Shown here: positions 17,486-25,812 of the stretch, piece after piece
Layout of the letters: every line of letters starts with the position of its first letter
How positions within the stretch are numbered: position 1 is the first letter of the stretch
NCBI GenBank assembly: GCA_942493385.1
Contig: OW818699.1
Coordinates: forward strand, 3,162,001 to 3,226,000
Reading direction: 5' to 3'
DNA length: 64,000 bases
DNA from: UBA8389 sp942493385
GTDB lineage: Bacteria; Bacteroidota; Bacteroidia; Bacteroidales; UBA1402
Program-made: the position numbers and the translations under genes
Notes under the pieces: model-generated
Told to the model about the DNA's origin: nothing
Seen by the model: only the letters and a program-made list of their open reading frames with translations
Databases searched by the model: none

Positions 17486-18079
17486 CTAATATGCCAACGA
17501 GATGTCTTTTTCTTCGGCCATGCGGCGCATGTTCAAGACGGCATAGCGCATGCGACCCAAGGCGGTATTGATGCTGACCCCTGTCAAATCGGCGATTTCC
17601 TTGAAGCTGCGATCTTCGTAATAGCGAAGTTGCACCACTTCTTTCTGATTATCAGGCAGATGGTGCATCAGTTTGCGCACATCCGTGAACACTTGCTCGC
17701 GTACCAACACGTCTTCGACATTCTCGTCGCAAAGCTTGGCATTGTTGAACAGGTCGACTTCGGCAAATTCTTCATTGCTGACAGTATTTTCATTCCGCTC
17801 CCTGCGGTACAGGTCGATGATGAGGTTGTGGGCGATGCGGGTGACCCAGGAATAGAATTTCCCGTTATCCACATAACGTCCCTGCTTGATGGTGACGATG
17901 GCTTTCATGAAGGACTCCTGAAAGATGTCTTCAGCCAAATCGCGGTTACGAACTACCAACTGGATATACGTGAATACCCGATTCTTATGGCGGTTCAACA
18001 AAACATCAAAGGCTTGATTGTTTCCATTTGCAAACAAATTGACCAGTTGCTCGTCGGTCATCGTTTTAATCGTGTCCAT
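17486..18079 (-). CDS. ECF-type RNA polymerase sigma factor
   Basis: The 197-residue sigma-70-like factor has region 2 (LLNRHKNRVFTYIQLVVRNRDLAEDIFQESFMKA and the -10-binding FYSWVTRIAHNLIIDLYRR) and region 4 (LPDNQKEVVQLRYYEDRSFKEIADLTGVSINTALGRMRYAVLNMR). There is no anti-sigma gene beside it; instead the 53-residue gene follows. This argues against a classical sigma/anti-sigma pair and for a housekeeping or growth-linked ECF factor as found in Bacteroidota. Target promoters cannot be read from the sequence. Confidence 0.9.
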   Translation of the reverse strand: MDTIKTMTDEQLVNLFANGNNQAFDVLLNRHKNRVFTYIQLVVRNRDLAEDIFQESFMKAIVTIKQGRYVDNGKFYSWVTRIAHNLIIDLYRRERNENTVSNEEFAEVDLFNNAKLCDENVEDVLVREQVFTDVRKLMHHLPDNQKEVVQLRYYEDRSFKEIADLTGVSINTALGRMRYAVLNMRRMAEEKDISLAY

Positions 18080-18201
18080 TGCTCTTTTTTTTAGAATTCA
18101 AAGAGTAGCAGTAGATCGATAGGCAAATGGGATTAATTGGTTAGTATTGCAAATAAAGGTACTTTTTGGATTAAAAACAAATATTATGAACTTTTTTACG
18201 T

Positions 18202-19158
18202 TTACTGGAGCCAAAAATCAGTAATCTCAGGAAAACCACGTAGGAATTCGTCGGAATTCAAGGTTTTTCGTCCAGCCAGTTGAAATCGTTCCAAACGAAT
18301 GAAACCATCGGAAACGGCAACTTTCAATACTTTCTTTCCTTCCACGACCAGAGTGCCCGCTTTCAACGAATGATTTTCGATTTCGGACTTTGCCTCGAAT
18401 ACCTTGACGCTTGAAACATTGCCATCCTTTCCGTACAATTCTGTCCAAGCAGCCGGGAATGGCGAGAGCCCACGAATAAAATTATGAAGCTCGGCCGAAG
18501 TCCGTGTCCAATCGATTCGCGTGTTTTCCTTGAACAGTTTTGGAGCAAGCTTCACCTCGCCTGCAGGTTGTGGAATCGGGTGAACTGTACCGGCCAAAAG
18601 TGCATCAACGGTAAGGCAAACAACTTCTGCACCCAAATCCATCAACTTGTCATGAATGATACCCGTCGTATCCTCCGGCCCGATGGAAATCGTATCCTGA
18701 AGCAACAAATCACCCGTATCAATCTCTTGTTGCAAGAAAAAGGTTGAGACACCGGTTTCTGTTTCACCATTCATGACCGCCCAGTGAATGGGAGCGGCAC
18801 CACGGTATTGAGGCAACAGCGAAGCATGAAGGTTGAAGGTTCCCATTGGGGGCATGCTCCAAACAACGACGGGCAACATACGGAAGGCCACCACAATCTG
18901 CAAATCGGCTTCATAGCCTTTCAATTCCTCCAAAAAAGCCTCATCCTTGAGTTTTTCGGGTTGAAGAACTGGGATGTTTTGCTCCTGAGCATAGACTTTA
19001 ACTGGAGATGCCTGCATTTTCATGCCGCGGCCGGCAGGTTTATCGGGCATCGTAACAACGGCGACAACCTTGAAAGCGCCTTCCACCAAGGCCTTTAGTG
19101 GGGCAACCGCAAACTCCGGGGTACCCATGTAAACGATTCTCAAATCTTTTTTTTCCAT
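18202..19158 (-). CDS. fmt: Methionyl-tRNA formyltransferase
   Basis: The 318-residue enzyme formylates initiator Met-tRNA using 10-formyltetrahydrofolate. The N-terminus LRIVYMGTPEFAV, the folate-binding LHASLLPQYRGAAPIHWAVMNGE and the C-terminal tRNA-binding domain (INWTRT-like ENTRIDWTRT, LSPFPAAWT) are all present. I chose ATG 19158 (MEKKDLRIVYMG), because the longer frame to 19212 runs through poorly conserved residues. It diverges from the secreted protein gene that starts at 19235. Confidence 0.95.
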   Translation of the reverse strand: MEKKDLRIVYMGTPEFAVAPLKALVEGAFKVVAVVTMPDKPAGRGMKMQASPVKVYAQEQNIPVLQPEKLKDEAFLEELKGYEADLQIVVAFRMLPVVVWSMPPMGTFNLHASLLPQYRGAAPIHWAVMNGETETGVSTFFLQQEIDTGDLLLQDTISIGPEDTTGIIHDKLMDLGAEVVCLTVDALLAGTVHPIPQPAGEVKLAPKLFKENTRIDWTRTSAELHNFIRGLSPFPAAWTELYGKDGNVSSVKVFEAKSEIENHSLKAGTLVVEGKKVLKVAVSDGFIRLERFQLAGRKTLNSDEFLRGFPEITDFWLQ

Positions 19159-19209
19159 GATGCTAAAAAAAATGCTAAAAGATTGCAACATTTGCACACC
19201 TTTATACGT

Positions 19210-19217
19210 CAAAGATA
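19210..19217 (-). promoter_or_regulatory. Candidate -7 box for fmt
   Basis: The minus strand reads TATCTTTG, an exact TAnnTTTG match, 51 bases before the chosen fmt start codon. A -33 TTG is not seen. It lies just outside the chosen fmt frame, which supports the short start. Confidence 0.5.
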
Positions 19218-19234
19218 CATCAATAATTCATCCT

Positions 19235-20002
19235 ATGAAAAATGTTCGTTTAGCCCTTTTACTCCTACTTGTTCCGACGTTCCTGTTTGCCAGCAAGACA
19301 CGGGAAACCATCTATCGGAAAAGTCTTCCACTGGCAAATGCCAAAGAAGTCAAATCTGACATTTCTTTTTTTGCAGGTGAACTGTACATGGATGCCAATT
19401 CCAAAAAATTGGTTGAATGCTACTACGGTTACAAGGACCTATTCATTGTTCCTTACATGATGTATAAGGAGGTAGACCGAGTGGGATACCTAACCATCAA
19501 ATCAAAAAGGGAAAAAACAGAACAGTTGGACAATCGGACCGATGAGAACAAGTGGAAACTGGAGTTGAACCGAAACCTTAAAAACGATGTTTCTATTGAA
19601 CTCATGGCAGGTGTGGCCAACATTAACCTCGAGGGCGCTAAAATAACAAATTTCGCCTTTAAAATGACAGCCGGAGAATCCAAAATCAATTTGAAGAACA
19701 CTTCCGTACCAAAAATCCGTTTAAACATGGTAGCCGGCGAGACCAACATCAACCTTTCCGGTAAATGGCTCAATGACTGCGATGCCCAAATTAAAGGGGG
19801 TGTGGGACAAATCAATGTAAAAGTACCCTTTGGAGTTGGCGTAAAGATACACGCTTCCGGACTTTTGGGTGAAGTGAATATCCCATTCTTCCAAAAAGAG
19901 GGCCGTGTTTATACCAACGATGCCTGGGGAAAAACCAAGCACAGCATTACACTCGAGATATCGGGCGCCATCGGTGAAATCAATGTGGAAATGGTGGAGT
20001 AG
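19235..20002 (+). CDS. Secreted protein with toastrack-like repeats (DUF2154 / LiaF C-terminal type)
   Basis: I set the start at ATG 19235, which gives a clean signal peptide (MKNVRLALLLLLVPTFLFAS) on a 255-residue protein; an upstream ATG at 19157 would bury it. The mature part has a short N-terminal region, then six similar beta units: AGVANINLEG, AGESKINLKN, AGETNINLSG, GGVGQINVKV, GLLGEVNIPF and GAIGEINVEM. Such G-x-x-x-I-N ladders are typical of toastrack (DUF2154/LiaF-C) domains linked to envelope stress. No enzyme motif is visible. It ends 1 base from the converging clc stop. Confidence 0.7.
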   Translation: MKNVRLALLLLLVPTFLFASKTRETIYRKSLPLANAKEVKSDISFFAGELYMDANSKKLVECYYGYKDLFIVPYMMYKEVDRVGYLTIKSKREKTEQLDNRTDENKWKLELNRNLKNDVSIELMAGVANINLEGAKITNFAFKMTAGESKINLKNTSVPKIRLNMVAGETNINLSGKWLNDCDAQIKGGVGQINVKVPFGVGVKIHASGLLGEVNIPFFQKEGRVYTNDAWGKTKHSITLEISGAIGEINVEMVE

Positions 20003-20003
20003 A

Positions 20004-21782
20004 CTATTCGTCCGAAAAATGCACCAATACCTTGCGGTAGGAGTTGAAAATCTTTGACTTCGAAACAAAACCCATGTATTGGTCCATCTCATTGATAACG
20101 GGCAAGTTCCAGGCATTGGTCTCGTCAAAAACACGCATCACTTCCTCCATCGTGGCATTTAGATGGAGTTTGGCCGGAGGCGAAATCATGAGTTTCTGCA
20201 CAAGGAAGCGGTCGTAGAGTTCCGTACGGAACATGATGTTACGAATATCGTCCAGCAAAACGATGCCTTGCAGCTTTCCGTCATTCCCAATCACCGGAAA
20301 CAGGTTCCTTTTGGCAGTGGCGATGACTTTGACCAGTTCTCCCAGCGTCATGTCCGGATAGACCACGTCGAAATCTTTTTCGATCACGTTCTCCATCTTC
20401 ATTAGCGTCAAGACGGCTTTGTCCTTATGATGCGTAACCAATTGACCTTTTTCTGCCAGTCGCAGTGAATAGATGCTGTGTTTCTCAAAAATGAAAATGG
20501 TCAAGTAGGAACCTGCTGAAACCACCATCAAAGGCAAAAAGAGGGAATAGCCACCAGTAAGTTCGGCAATGAGGAAGACGCCGGTGAGTGGCGCATGCAT
20601 TACGGCAGACATGACGCCGGCCATGCCCATCAAGGCAAAGTTTTGCTCGGAAACCTGTGCCAAACCGAGTTCGTTAATAATTTTGGCCACCACAAAACCG
20701 GAAAGCGCACCCACAAACAAACTGGGCGCAAAGACACCGCCGACACCTCCGGCACCATTGGTGGAGGCAGATGCCACAATCTTAAGGATAATGGTGAAGA
20801 CCATGTACCCAACCAGCACCCAAACATTTTCTTTGAATGCGAAAAAGAGGCTTCCGTCGGTCAAAGCTTCTGAACTTCCGCTGATCAATTGGCTGATGGA
20901 AGTATAACCTTCACCGTAAAGCGGCGGGAACAGGAAGATCAACACACTCAACACAACAGCTCCGACAGCGATTTTGGTGTATGGATTCCGCATTTTCTTG
21001 TACCAGCCCTCCACCGTACTCATTCCGCGGATAAAATAGAGTGAAACCAATCCACAAGCGACACTTAACACGGCAACCCAAGGCAGACGGTTCAATTCAA
21101 AGGGCATGCCTTGATCGAAGGCAAACATGGGCTGAGTGCCCGTAACGACATATGAAAGCGTTGCAGCGGTGATGGCTGAGATTAGCAATGGAAGCACCGA
21201 AGCAGCGGTGAGGTCCAACATCAGCACCTCGATGGTGAACAACATTCCTGCAATTGGGGCTTTAAAAATTCCGGCGATGGCTCCAGCAGCACCGCAGCCC
21301 ATCAAAAGCATCAGCGTCTTGTGGTTCATCTTGAAGTAACTGCCCAAATTGGAGCCGATGGCAGCACCGGTTAGCACGATGGGGGCCTCCGCTCCTACCG
21401 AACCACCCATGCCTATGGTCAAGGAACTACCAACCAGAGAGGTCCACATGTTGTGCCTCTTAAGCCTTCCCTGACGACGGGAAATGGCATATAGTATGTG
21501 CGTGATACCGTGTCCGATATCGTCTTTAACGATGAGTCGAACAAAAAGTGATGCCAGAAGAATGCCGATGGCTGGAAAAATGAGGTAATAATAATTGGTT
21601 TCATCGCTGGAAAAAGACGAAGTCATCAGTTTTTCCACCCAGTGGATCATACTTTTTAGCAAAAGAGCAGCAACCGAGGTCAGTAAACCGACCACAAAAC
21701 TTAGCATCAAAATGAAATTGGATTCCTTGATATGCTTCTCCCGCCAACCAATCATGCGCAAATACCGTGCACTTTCTGCCAT
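20004..21782 (-). CDS. ClC-family chloride channel or H+/Cl- antiporter with CBS domains
   Basis: The 592-residue membrane protein belongs to the ClC family. Selectivity-filter motifs are GSVGAEAP, with the gating glutamate at E132, and GGVGGVFAPSLF in the second half. Two CBS domains occupy the C-terminal ~150 residues (VVYPDMTLGELVKVIATAKRNLFPVI and HLNATMEEVMRVFDETNAWNLPVI), suggesting nucleotide regulation. I chose ATG 21782 (MAESARYL); the longer frame begins with TTG. Whether it is a channel or an exchanger is not resolved by the motifs I checked. wcaJ-like lies upstream in the same direction. Confidence 0.92.
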   Translation of the reverse strand: MAESARYLRMIGWREKHIKESNFILMLSFVVGLLTSVAALLLKSMIHWVEKLMTSSFSSDETNYYYLIFPAIGILLASLFVRLIVKDDIGHGITHILYAISRRQGRLKRHNMWTSLVGSSLTIGMGGSVGAEAPIVLTGAAIGSNLGSYFKMNHKTLMLLMGCGAAGAIAGIFKAPIAGMLFTIEVLMLDLTAASVLPLLISAITAATLSYVVTGTQPMFAFDQGMPFELNRLPWVAVLSVACGLVSLYFIRGMSTVEGWYKKMRNPYTKIAVGAVVLSVLIFLFPPLYGEGYTSISQLISGSSEALTDGSLFFAFKENVWVLVGYMVFTIILKIVASASTNGAGGVGGVFAPSLFVGALSGFVVAKIINELGLAQVSEQNFALMGMAGVMSAVMHAPLTGVFLIAELTGGYSLFLPLMVVSAGSYLTIFIFEKHSIYSLRLAEKGQLVTHHKDKAVLTLMKMENVIEKDFDVVYPDMTLGELVKVIATAKRNLFPVIGNDGKLQGIVLLDDIRNIMFRTELYDRFLVQKLMISPPAKLHLNATMEEVMRVFDETNAWNLPVINEMDQYMGFVSKSKIFNSYRKVLVHFSDE

Positions 21783-21843
21783 TCTTACTTTACCTTGAAT
21801 ACTCAAAGAACATAAAAAAAATCAGAATACACAAGTGGGATGT

Positions 21844-23256
21844 TCACTGGCCCTTGCCTCTCAAGAGCGGTTTCAGAGTGAAAACAAGGATTTTTAGGTC
21901 TATGAGCAGACTTTGATTTTCCAGATAGATGAGATCGTATTCCAACCGCTGAATCATTTTCTCGACCGAATCTGCGTAGCCGTATTTCACCATGCCCCAC
22001 GAGGTTATTCCTGGCAACACTTCTTGCGTCAGATAATACTGAGGAGCTTTCGTGACAATCTGTTCCACAAAATGCTTGCGTTCTGGGCGAGGACCAACCA
22101 AAGACATGTCCCCTTTGATCACATTCCAAAACTGAGGAAGCTCATCCAGTCGGTATTTCCGCATGAACCGACCATAGGGGGTCACCCGTACATCATCGAC
22201 GTTCGAAAGTTGAGGACCATCGGGTTCAGCATTCGTGTACATGGTCCTGAATTTATAGATATCAAACGGTTTGCCACCTTTGCCCAAACGTTCCTGCGCA
22301 TAAAAGACCTTGCCTGGGGAATCGATGCGCACCCGTATGGCCAGCAACAAAAAAAAAGGTGATAGCAACATCAAAACAATCAACGAAAAGACTTTATCAA
22401 GCAGCGCTTTTATTTTTTGTTGCCACATGGGCATTGGAGCTGGTGTCAAATTGATCAATGGTATTCCGAATAACGAAAATAGGGATACCGAACCGGCCAA
22501 CAAGTCCTGACGCCTGGCGTACGCTTTTACTGGAAGATGCAGCGAATAAACGGTATCCAACAGTTTCCTCGTGTTTGAAGGTTGGCTGTCATCGATGGCA
22601 AAAATGAGTTCTTCAACCTTGTGTTCAGCCATCAAGGAAGGGAGATCTTCCATTTCACCGAATATTTCTTCTTCCAAAACCATGTCCTTCACCTGTCCCG
22701 TACGTATGAATCCTACCAAACGGTAACAAAAGCTGCTTTTGTTTTTGTTGAACTCTTTACGGATGCGCAGTGCGTTTTTGCCCGTACCTACCACAAACAC
22801 CGGAATGCAGTCCTTTCCCTTGGACTGTCGTCGAATCAACGTGTCCGTTTGCAGGAATCGCATGACAGAGGTAAAGGAAAAATGAATCAGGAAAAACCCA
22901 ACCAAAACTTCGTAATAGATGGAAGGATATTCGGGGTAATCATTGATGATAATCAGAAAAAACAAAAGCATTACTCCAATAAGCGTGCTCACGCTGGTGC
23001 TAAGCAAATCACCCAAATTGGTCTTGCGTCTAGGGGTGGTGTAATAGCCTGAGAAATGGTAGGCCATCAGCCAAAAAACGGGAATGAAAACACTCATCCA
23101 CAAGGCCTTTTCGGCAGTCATGAAATCTGTCAGACTGGAAAAATAAATGGTGTGCCTGGTTGTAAAAAAACGGAATATGGTAAAGGCCTGCCAAGCTAGA
23201 AAGGCGGAGACATAGTCCAACAATAGGTATCGAAGTATCCGTTTTCGGTCGTTCAT
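21844..23256 (-). CDS. Polyprenyl-phosphate sugar-1-phosphate transferase (WcaJ type), starts exopolysaccharide synthesis
   Basis: The 470-residue integral membrane protein transfers a hexose-1-phosphate from a UDP-sugar to undecaprenyl phosphate. It has N-terminal membrane segments, a CoA-binding-like middle domain (VFVVGTGKNALRIRKEF), then the catalytic bacterial sugar transferase domain: KALLDKVFSLIVLMLLSPFF membrane helix, FDIYKFRTMY, YRLDELPQFWNVIKGDMSLVGPRPE. The sugar is usually glucose or galactose. No other polysaccharide genes are nearby, so this is an isolated initiator. Confidence 0.9.
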   Translation of the reverse strand: MNDRKRILRYLLLDYVSAFLAWQAFTIFRFFTTRHTIYFSSLTDFMTAEKALWMSVFIPVFWLMAYHFSGYYTTPRRKTNLGDLLSTSVSTLIGVMLLFFLIIINDYPEYPSIYYEVLVGFFLIHFSFTSVMRFLQTDTLIRRQSKGKDCIPVFVVGTGKNALRIRKEFNKNKSSFCYRLVGFIRTGQVKDMVLEEEIFGEMEDLPSLMAEHKVEELIFAIDDSQPSNTRKLLDTVYSLHLPVKAYARRQDLLAGSVSLFSLFGIPLINLTPAPMPMWQQKIKALLDKVFSLIVLMLLSPFFLLLAIRVRIDSPGKVFYAQERLGKGGKPFDIYKFRTMYTNAEPDGPQLSNVDDVRVTPYGRFMRKYRLDELPQFWNVIKGDMSLVGPRPERKHFVEQIVTKAPQYYLTQEVLPGITSWGMVKYGYADSVEKMIQRLEYDLIYLENQSLLIDLKILVFTLKPLLRGKGQ

Positions 23257-23294
23257 TGGAGATTAACGTGAAAAAGGCGATTTTGGTATACAGT

Positions 23295-23858
23295 TTAAGG
23301 ACGAATAATCTGAATCTGCCCACTGAGACCCAGTTTGATGATGGAAGAAGGCGCCGAAGGTGTCTTTTCCTGTTGCCTGAAGTTCACCACATAGTCCACC
23401 CCTTTCAAGATTTCAGGACTGATTTCACTGAAAAACCGTGGAGAAGGCTCACCGCTCACATTGGCCGAAGTCGAAACGATGGCCTTTCGGAATCGTTCGC
23501 AAAGACTTCTGGAAAAAGCTTCCTTCGTAAGTCGGATGCCGATGCTGCCGTCTTCGGCCACCAAATTGGCTGCCAGATTGCGGGCACCTGGATAAATGAT
23601 GGTGAGGGGCTTTTCGGACAAGTCCACCAGATCCCAGGCCACTTCAGGCACTTCGCGGACATAAAACTGCAGTTTGGCAGGATTGTCCACCAGTATCAGT
23701 AGGGCTTTGCAGTCCACGCGCTTTTTGAGTTCGTACACCCTCTTGACGGCGTCTTCGTTCGTGGCATCACAGCCGATACCCCAAATGGTGTCTGTGGGAT
23801 AAAGGATAAGGCCACCCTTGTATAGGACTTCCTGTGCTTTTTTCAGTTCTTCAATCAT
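23295..23858 (-). CDS. tsaC: Threonylcarbamoyl-AMP synthase (TsaC/Sua5/YrdC family)
   Basis: The 187-residue YrdC-domain enzyme makes threonylcarbamoyl-AMP from threonine, bicarbonate and ATP for the t6A modification of ANN-decoding tRNAs. Family motifs are GGLILYPTDTIWGIGCDA near the start, KKRVDCKALLILV, and the SIGIRLTKEAF and STSANVSGEPSP loops. There is no extra Sua5 domain, so it is the short TsaC/YwlC form. It precedes the WcaJ-type gene after a 38-base gap and has its own promoter. Confidence 0.92.
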   Translation of the reverse strand: MIEELKKAQEVLYKGGLILYPTDTIWGIGCDATNEDAVKRVYELKKRVDCKALLILVDNPAKLQFYVREVPEVAWDLVDLSEKPLTIIYPGARNLAANLVAEDGSIGIRLTKEAFSRSLCERFRKAIVSTSANVSGEPSPRFFSEISPEILKGVDYVVNFRQQEKTPSAPSSIIKLGLSGQIQIIRP

Positions 23859-23879
23859 TGTGCTTCAGTATTCTGCGAA

Positions 23880-23907
23880 CAAAGATAGAAAAATTGAGCG
23901 TGGACAA
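23880..23907 (-). promoter_or_regulatory. Promoter of tsaC
   Basis: On the minus strand, TTG (23907-23905), a 17-base spacer and TATCTTTG (23887-23880) match the Bacteroidota consensus. The tsaC ATG is 21 bases further on. Confidence 0.65.
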
Positions 23908-24059
23908 GGAGCAGTCCCAAAAAATATACCTATCTTTACGAGTCTTTTTTGATAAAAATCAAAGATATTCGGTCCGTCCGGCGCGACGCACCCACTTTTC
24001 TGAGGCCGCCTACTAATGCCGCCTCCCCGCAAGCGAAAGAAAGAAAATATATATAAATA

Positions 24060-25788
24060 ATGACCAACAAATGGAATTATCTAACCCTGACATCCGAACA
24101 GACCGCCGTAAAGGAGTCCCTTGCCAACGAGCTGGGGATCAGCCCGATATTGGCTCAGCTCTTGGTTCAGAGGGGGATAGACAGCTTTGACAAAGCCAAA
24201 CAATTTTTTCGCCCGCAACTCACTGACCTACACGACCCATTCCTGATGAAGGATATGGACAAGGCCGTTGATCGTCTAAACATCGCCCTGCAGACCAAAG
24301 AACGCATCCTGGTTTATGGTGATTACGACGTGGACGGCACCACTGCGGTAGCACTTGTTTACAAGTTTCTCCAACAATACTCCACCAACATCGGGTATTA
24401 CATTCCAGACCGTTACGGCGAAGGTTACGGCATCTCCCACAAGAGCATCGACTACGCCCATGAAAATGAGTATACGCTGGTCATCGCTTTGGATTGCGGC
24501 ATCAAGGCCGTTGAAAAAATTGAATATGCAAAGACCCTAGGCATCGAGTTCATCATCTGCGACCACCATGTGCCAGACGATGTATTACCGGATGCTGTGG
24601 CTGTATTGGATGCAAAACGGCTCGACAATACATATCCCTACGATCAGCTTTCTGGCTGCGGGGTGGGTTTCAAGTTCATGCAAGCATTTGCCAAACACAA
24701 CGACATCAAGTTTTCCGAACTGGCTTCACTGCTTGACCTAGTGGCCGTATCGATTGCTTCGGACATCGTGCCAATTACTGGCGAAAACCGCATTCTGGCA
24801 CATTACGGGCTGAAAAGGTTGAATGCCAATCCATCCGTTGGGCTGAAAGGCATCATCGACATCTGCGGGTTGACAGGCAAAGACATCACCATCAGCGACA
24901 TCGTGTTCAAGATCGGTCCGCGCATCAATGCATCGGGTCGAATTCAGACGGGAAACGAATCGGTGGAACTGCTCATTACCAAAGACCAAGCGGTGGCGCG
25001 CCGTAAAAGCGACGACATCAACCAATACAACCAGACCCGCAAGGATCTGGACAAAAACATGACCGAAGAGGCCAACAGCGCCCTTCAAGCCTGCACCGAC
25101 CTGGCCGACCGTAAGGGCATCGTCGTTTACAACGAGGAATGGCACAAAGGGGTCATCGGCATCGTGGCCTCGCGCCTCACCGAAGAATACTACCGCCCGG
25201 CCATCGTGCTGACCAGAACCGACAATATGGCAACCGGCTTCAGCCCGTTCGGTACCCGGTTTCGACATTTACAAAGCCATCGACCATTGTCGCGACTTGC
25301 TGGAGAATTTCGGAGGCCATACCTATGCTGCAGGCCTTTCCATGAAGGTGGAAAGGGTGGCTGAATTCACCAAACGTTTCGAAGATTACGTGGCCGCCAC
25401 CATCCTTCCCGAGCAGATGGTTCCGACCATCGATATTGATGCTGAAATCTCTTTCCAGGAAATCACGCCCAAATTTGTGCGCACGCTGAAACTTTTCAAT
25501 CCGTTCGGCCCGGACAACAACAAGCCTGTTTTCGTAACCAGCAACGTCAGTGATTACGGCACCACCCGCCTATTTGGCAGGGAGCAGAACCACTTGAAAT
25601 TGGAACTGGTGGACGCTGACTCGCAGAACATCATGAACGGTATCGCGTTCTGCCAGAGCGAACACAACAACCACATCAAAAGCCGCAATCCGTTTAACAT
25701 TGCCTACTCCATCGAGGAAAACAATTTCAATGGAGGCAGTTACACCCAGCTTTTGATCAAGGAAATCAAGATCGAATCGGATTTCTGA
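24060..25788 (+). pseudogene. recJ: Single-stranded-DNA exonuclease RecJ, interrupted by a +1 frameshift
   Basis: RecJ degrades single-stranded DNA 5' to 3' in recombination and repair. The frame from 24060 has the phosphoesterase motifs YGDYDVDGTTAV and CDHHVPDD (D168-H169-H170), the GCGVGFKF and NASGRI motifs, then runs out of register after about residue 393 and stops at 25364. The remaining ~180 residues (LLENFGGHTYAAGLSMK onward, LFNPFGPDN) continue in another frame to 25788. Removing one T from the TT at 25239-25240 (GGCTTCAGCC to GGCTCAGCC) restores ATGSARSVPGFDIYKAIDHC and a 575-residue protein, the normal RecJ length. It is either a genuine mutation or a sequencing error. Confidence 0.9.
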
Positions 25789-25812
25789 CGATAAATCTTG
25801 AGGGTCGGGCAC

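Noticed and set aside
17483..18094. 203-residue + strand frame opposite the ECF sigma gene
   Set aside because: The minus-strand frame has complete sigma regions 2 and 4; the opposite frame is its shadow.
23931..23967. TATCTTT...AAAGATA inverted repeat upstream of recJ as an operator
   Set aside because: It can be explained as two opposed -7-like boxes in a divergent promoter region, and its inner hairpin (TTGAT/ATCAA) is weak.
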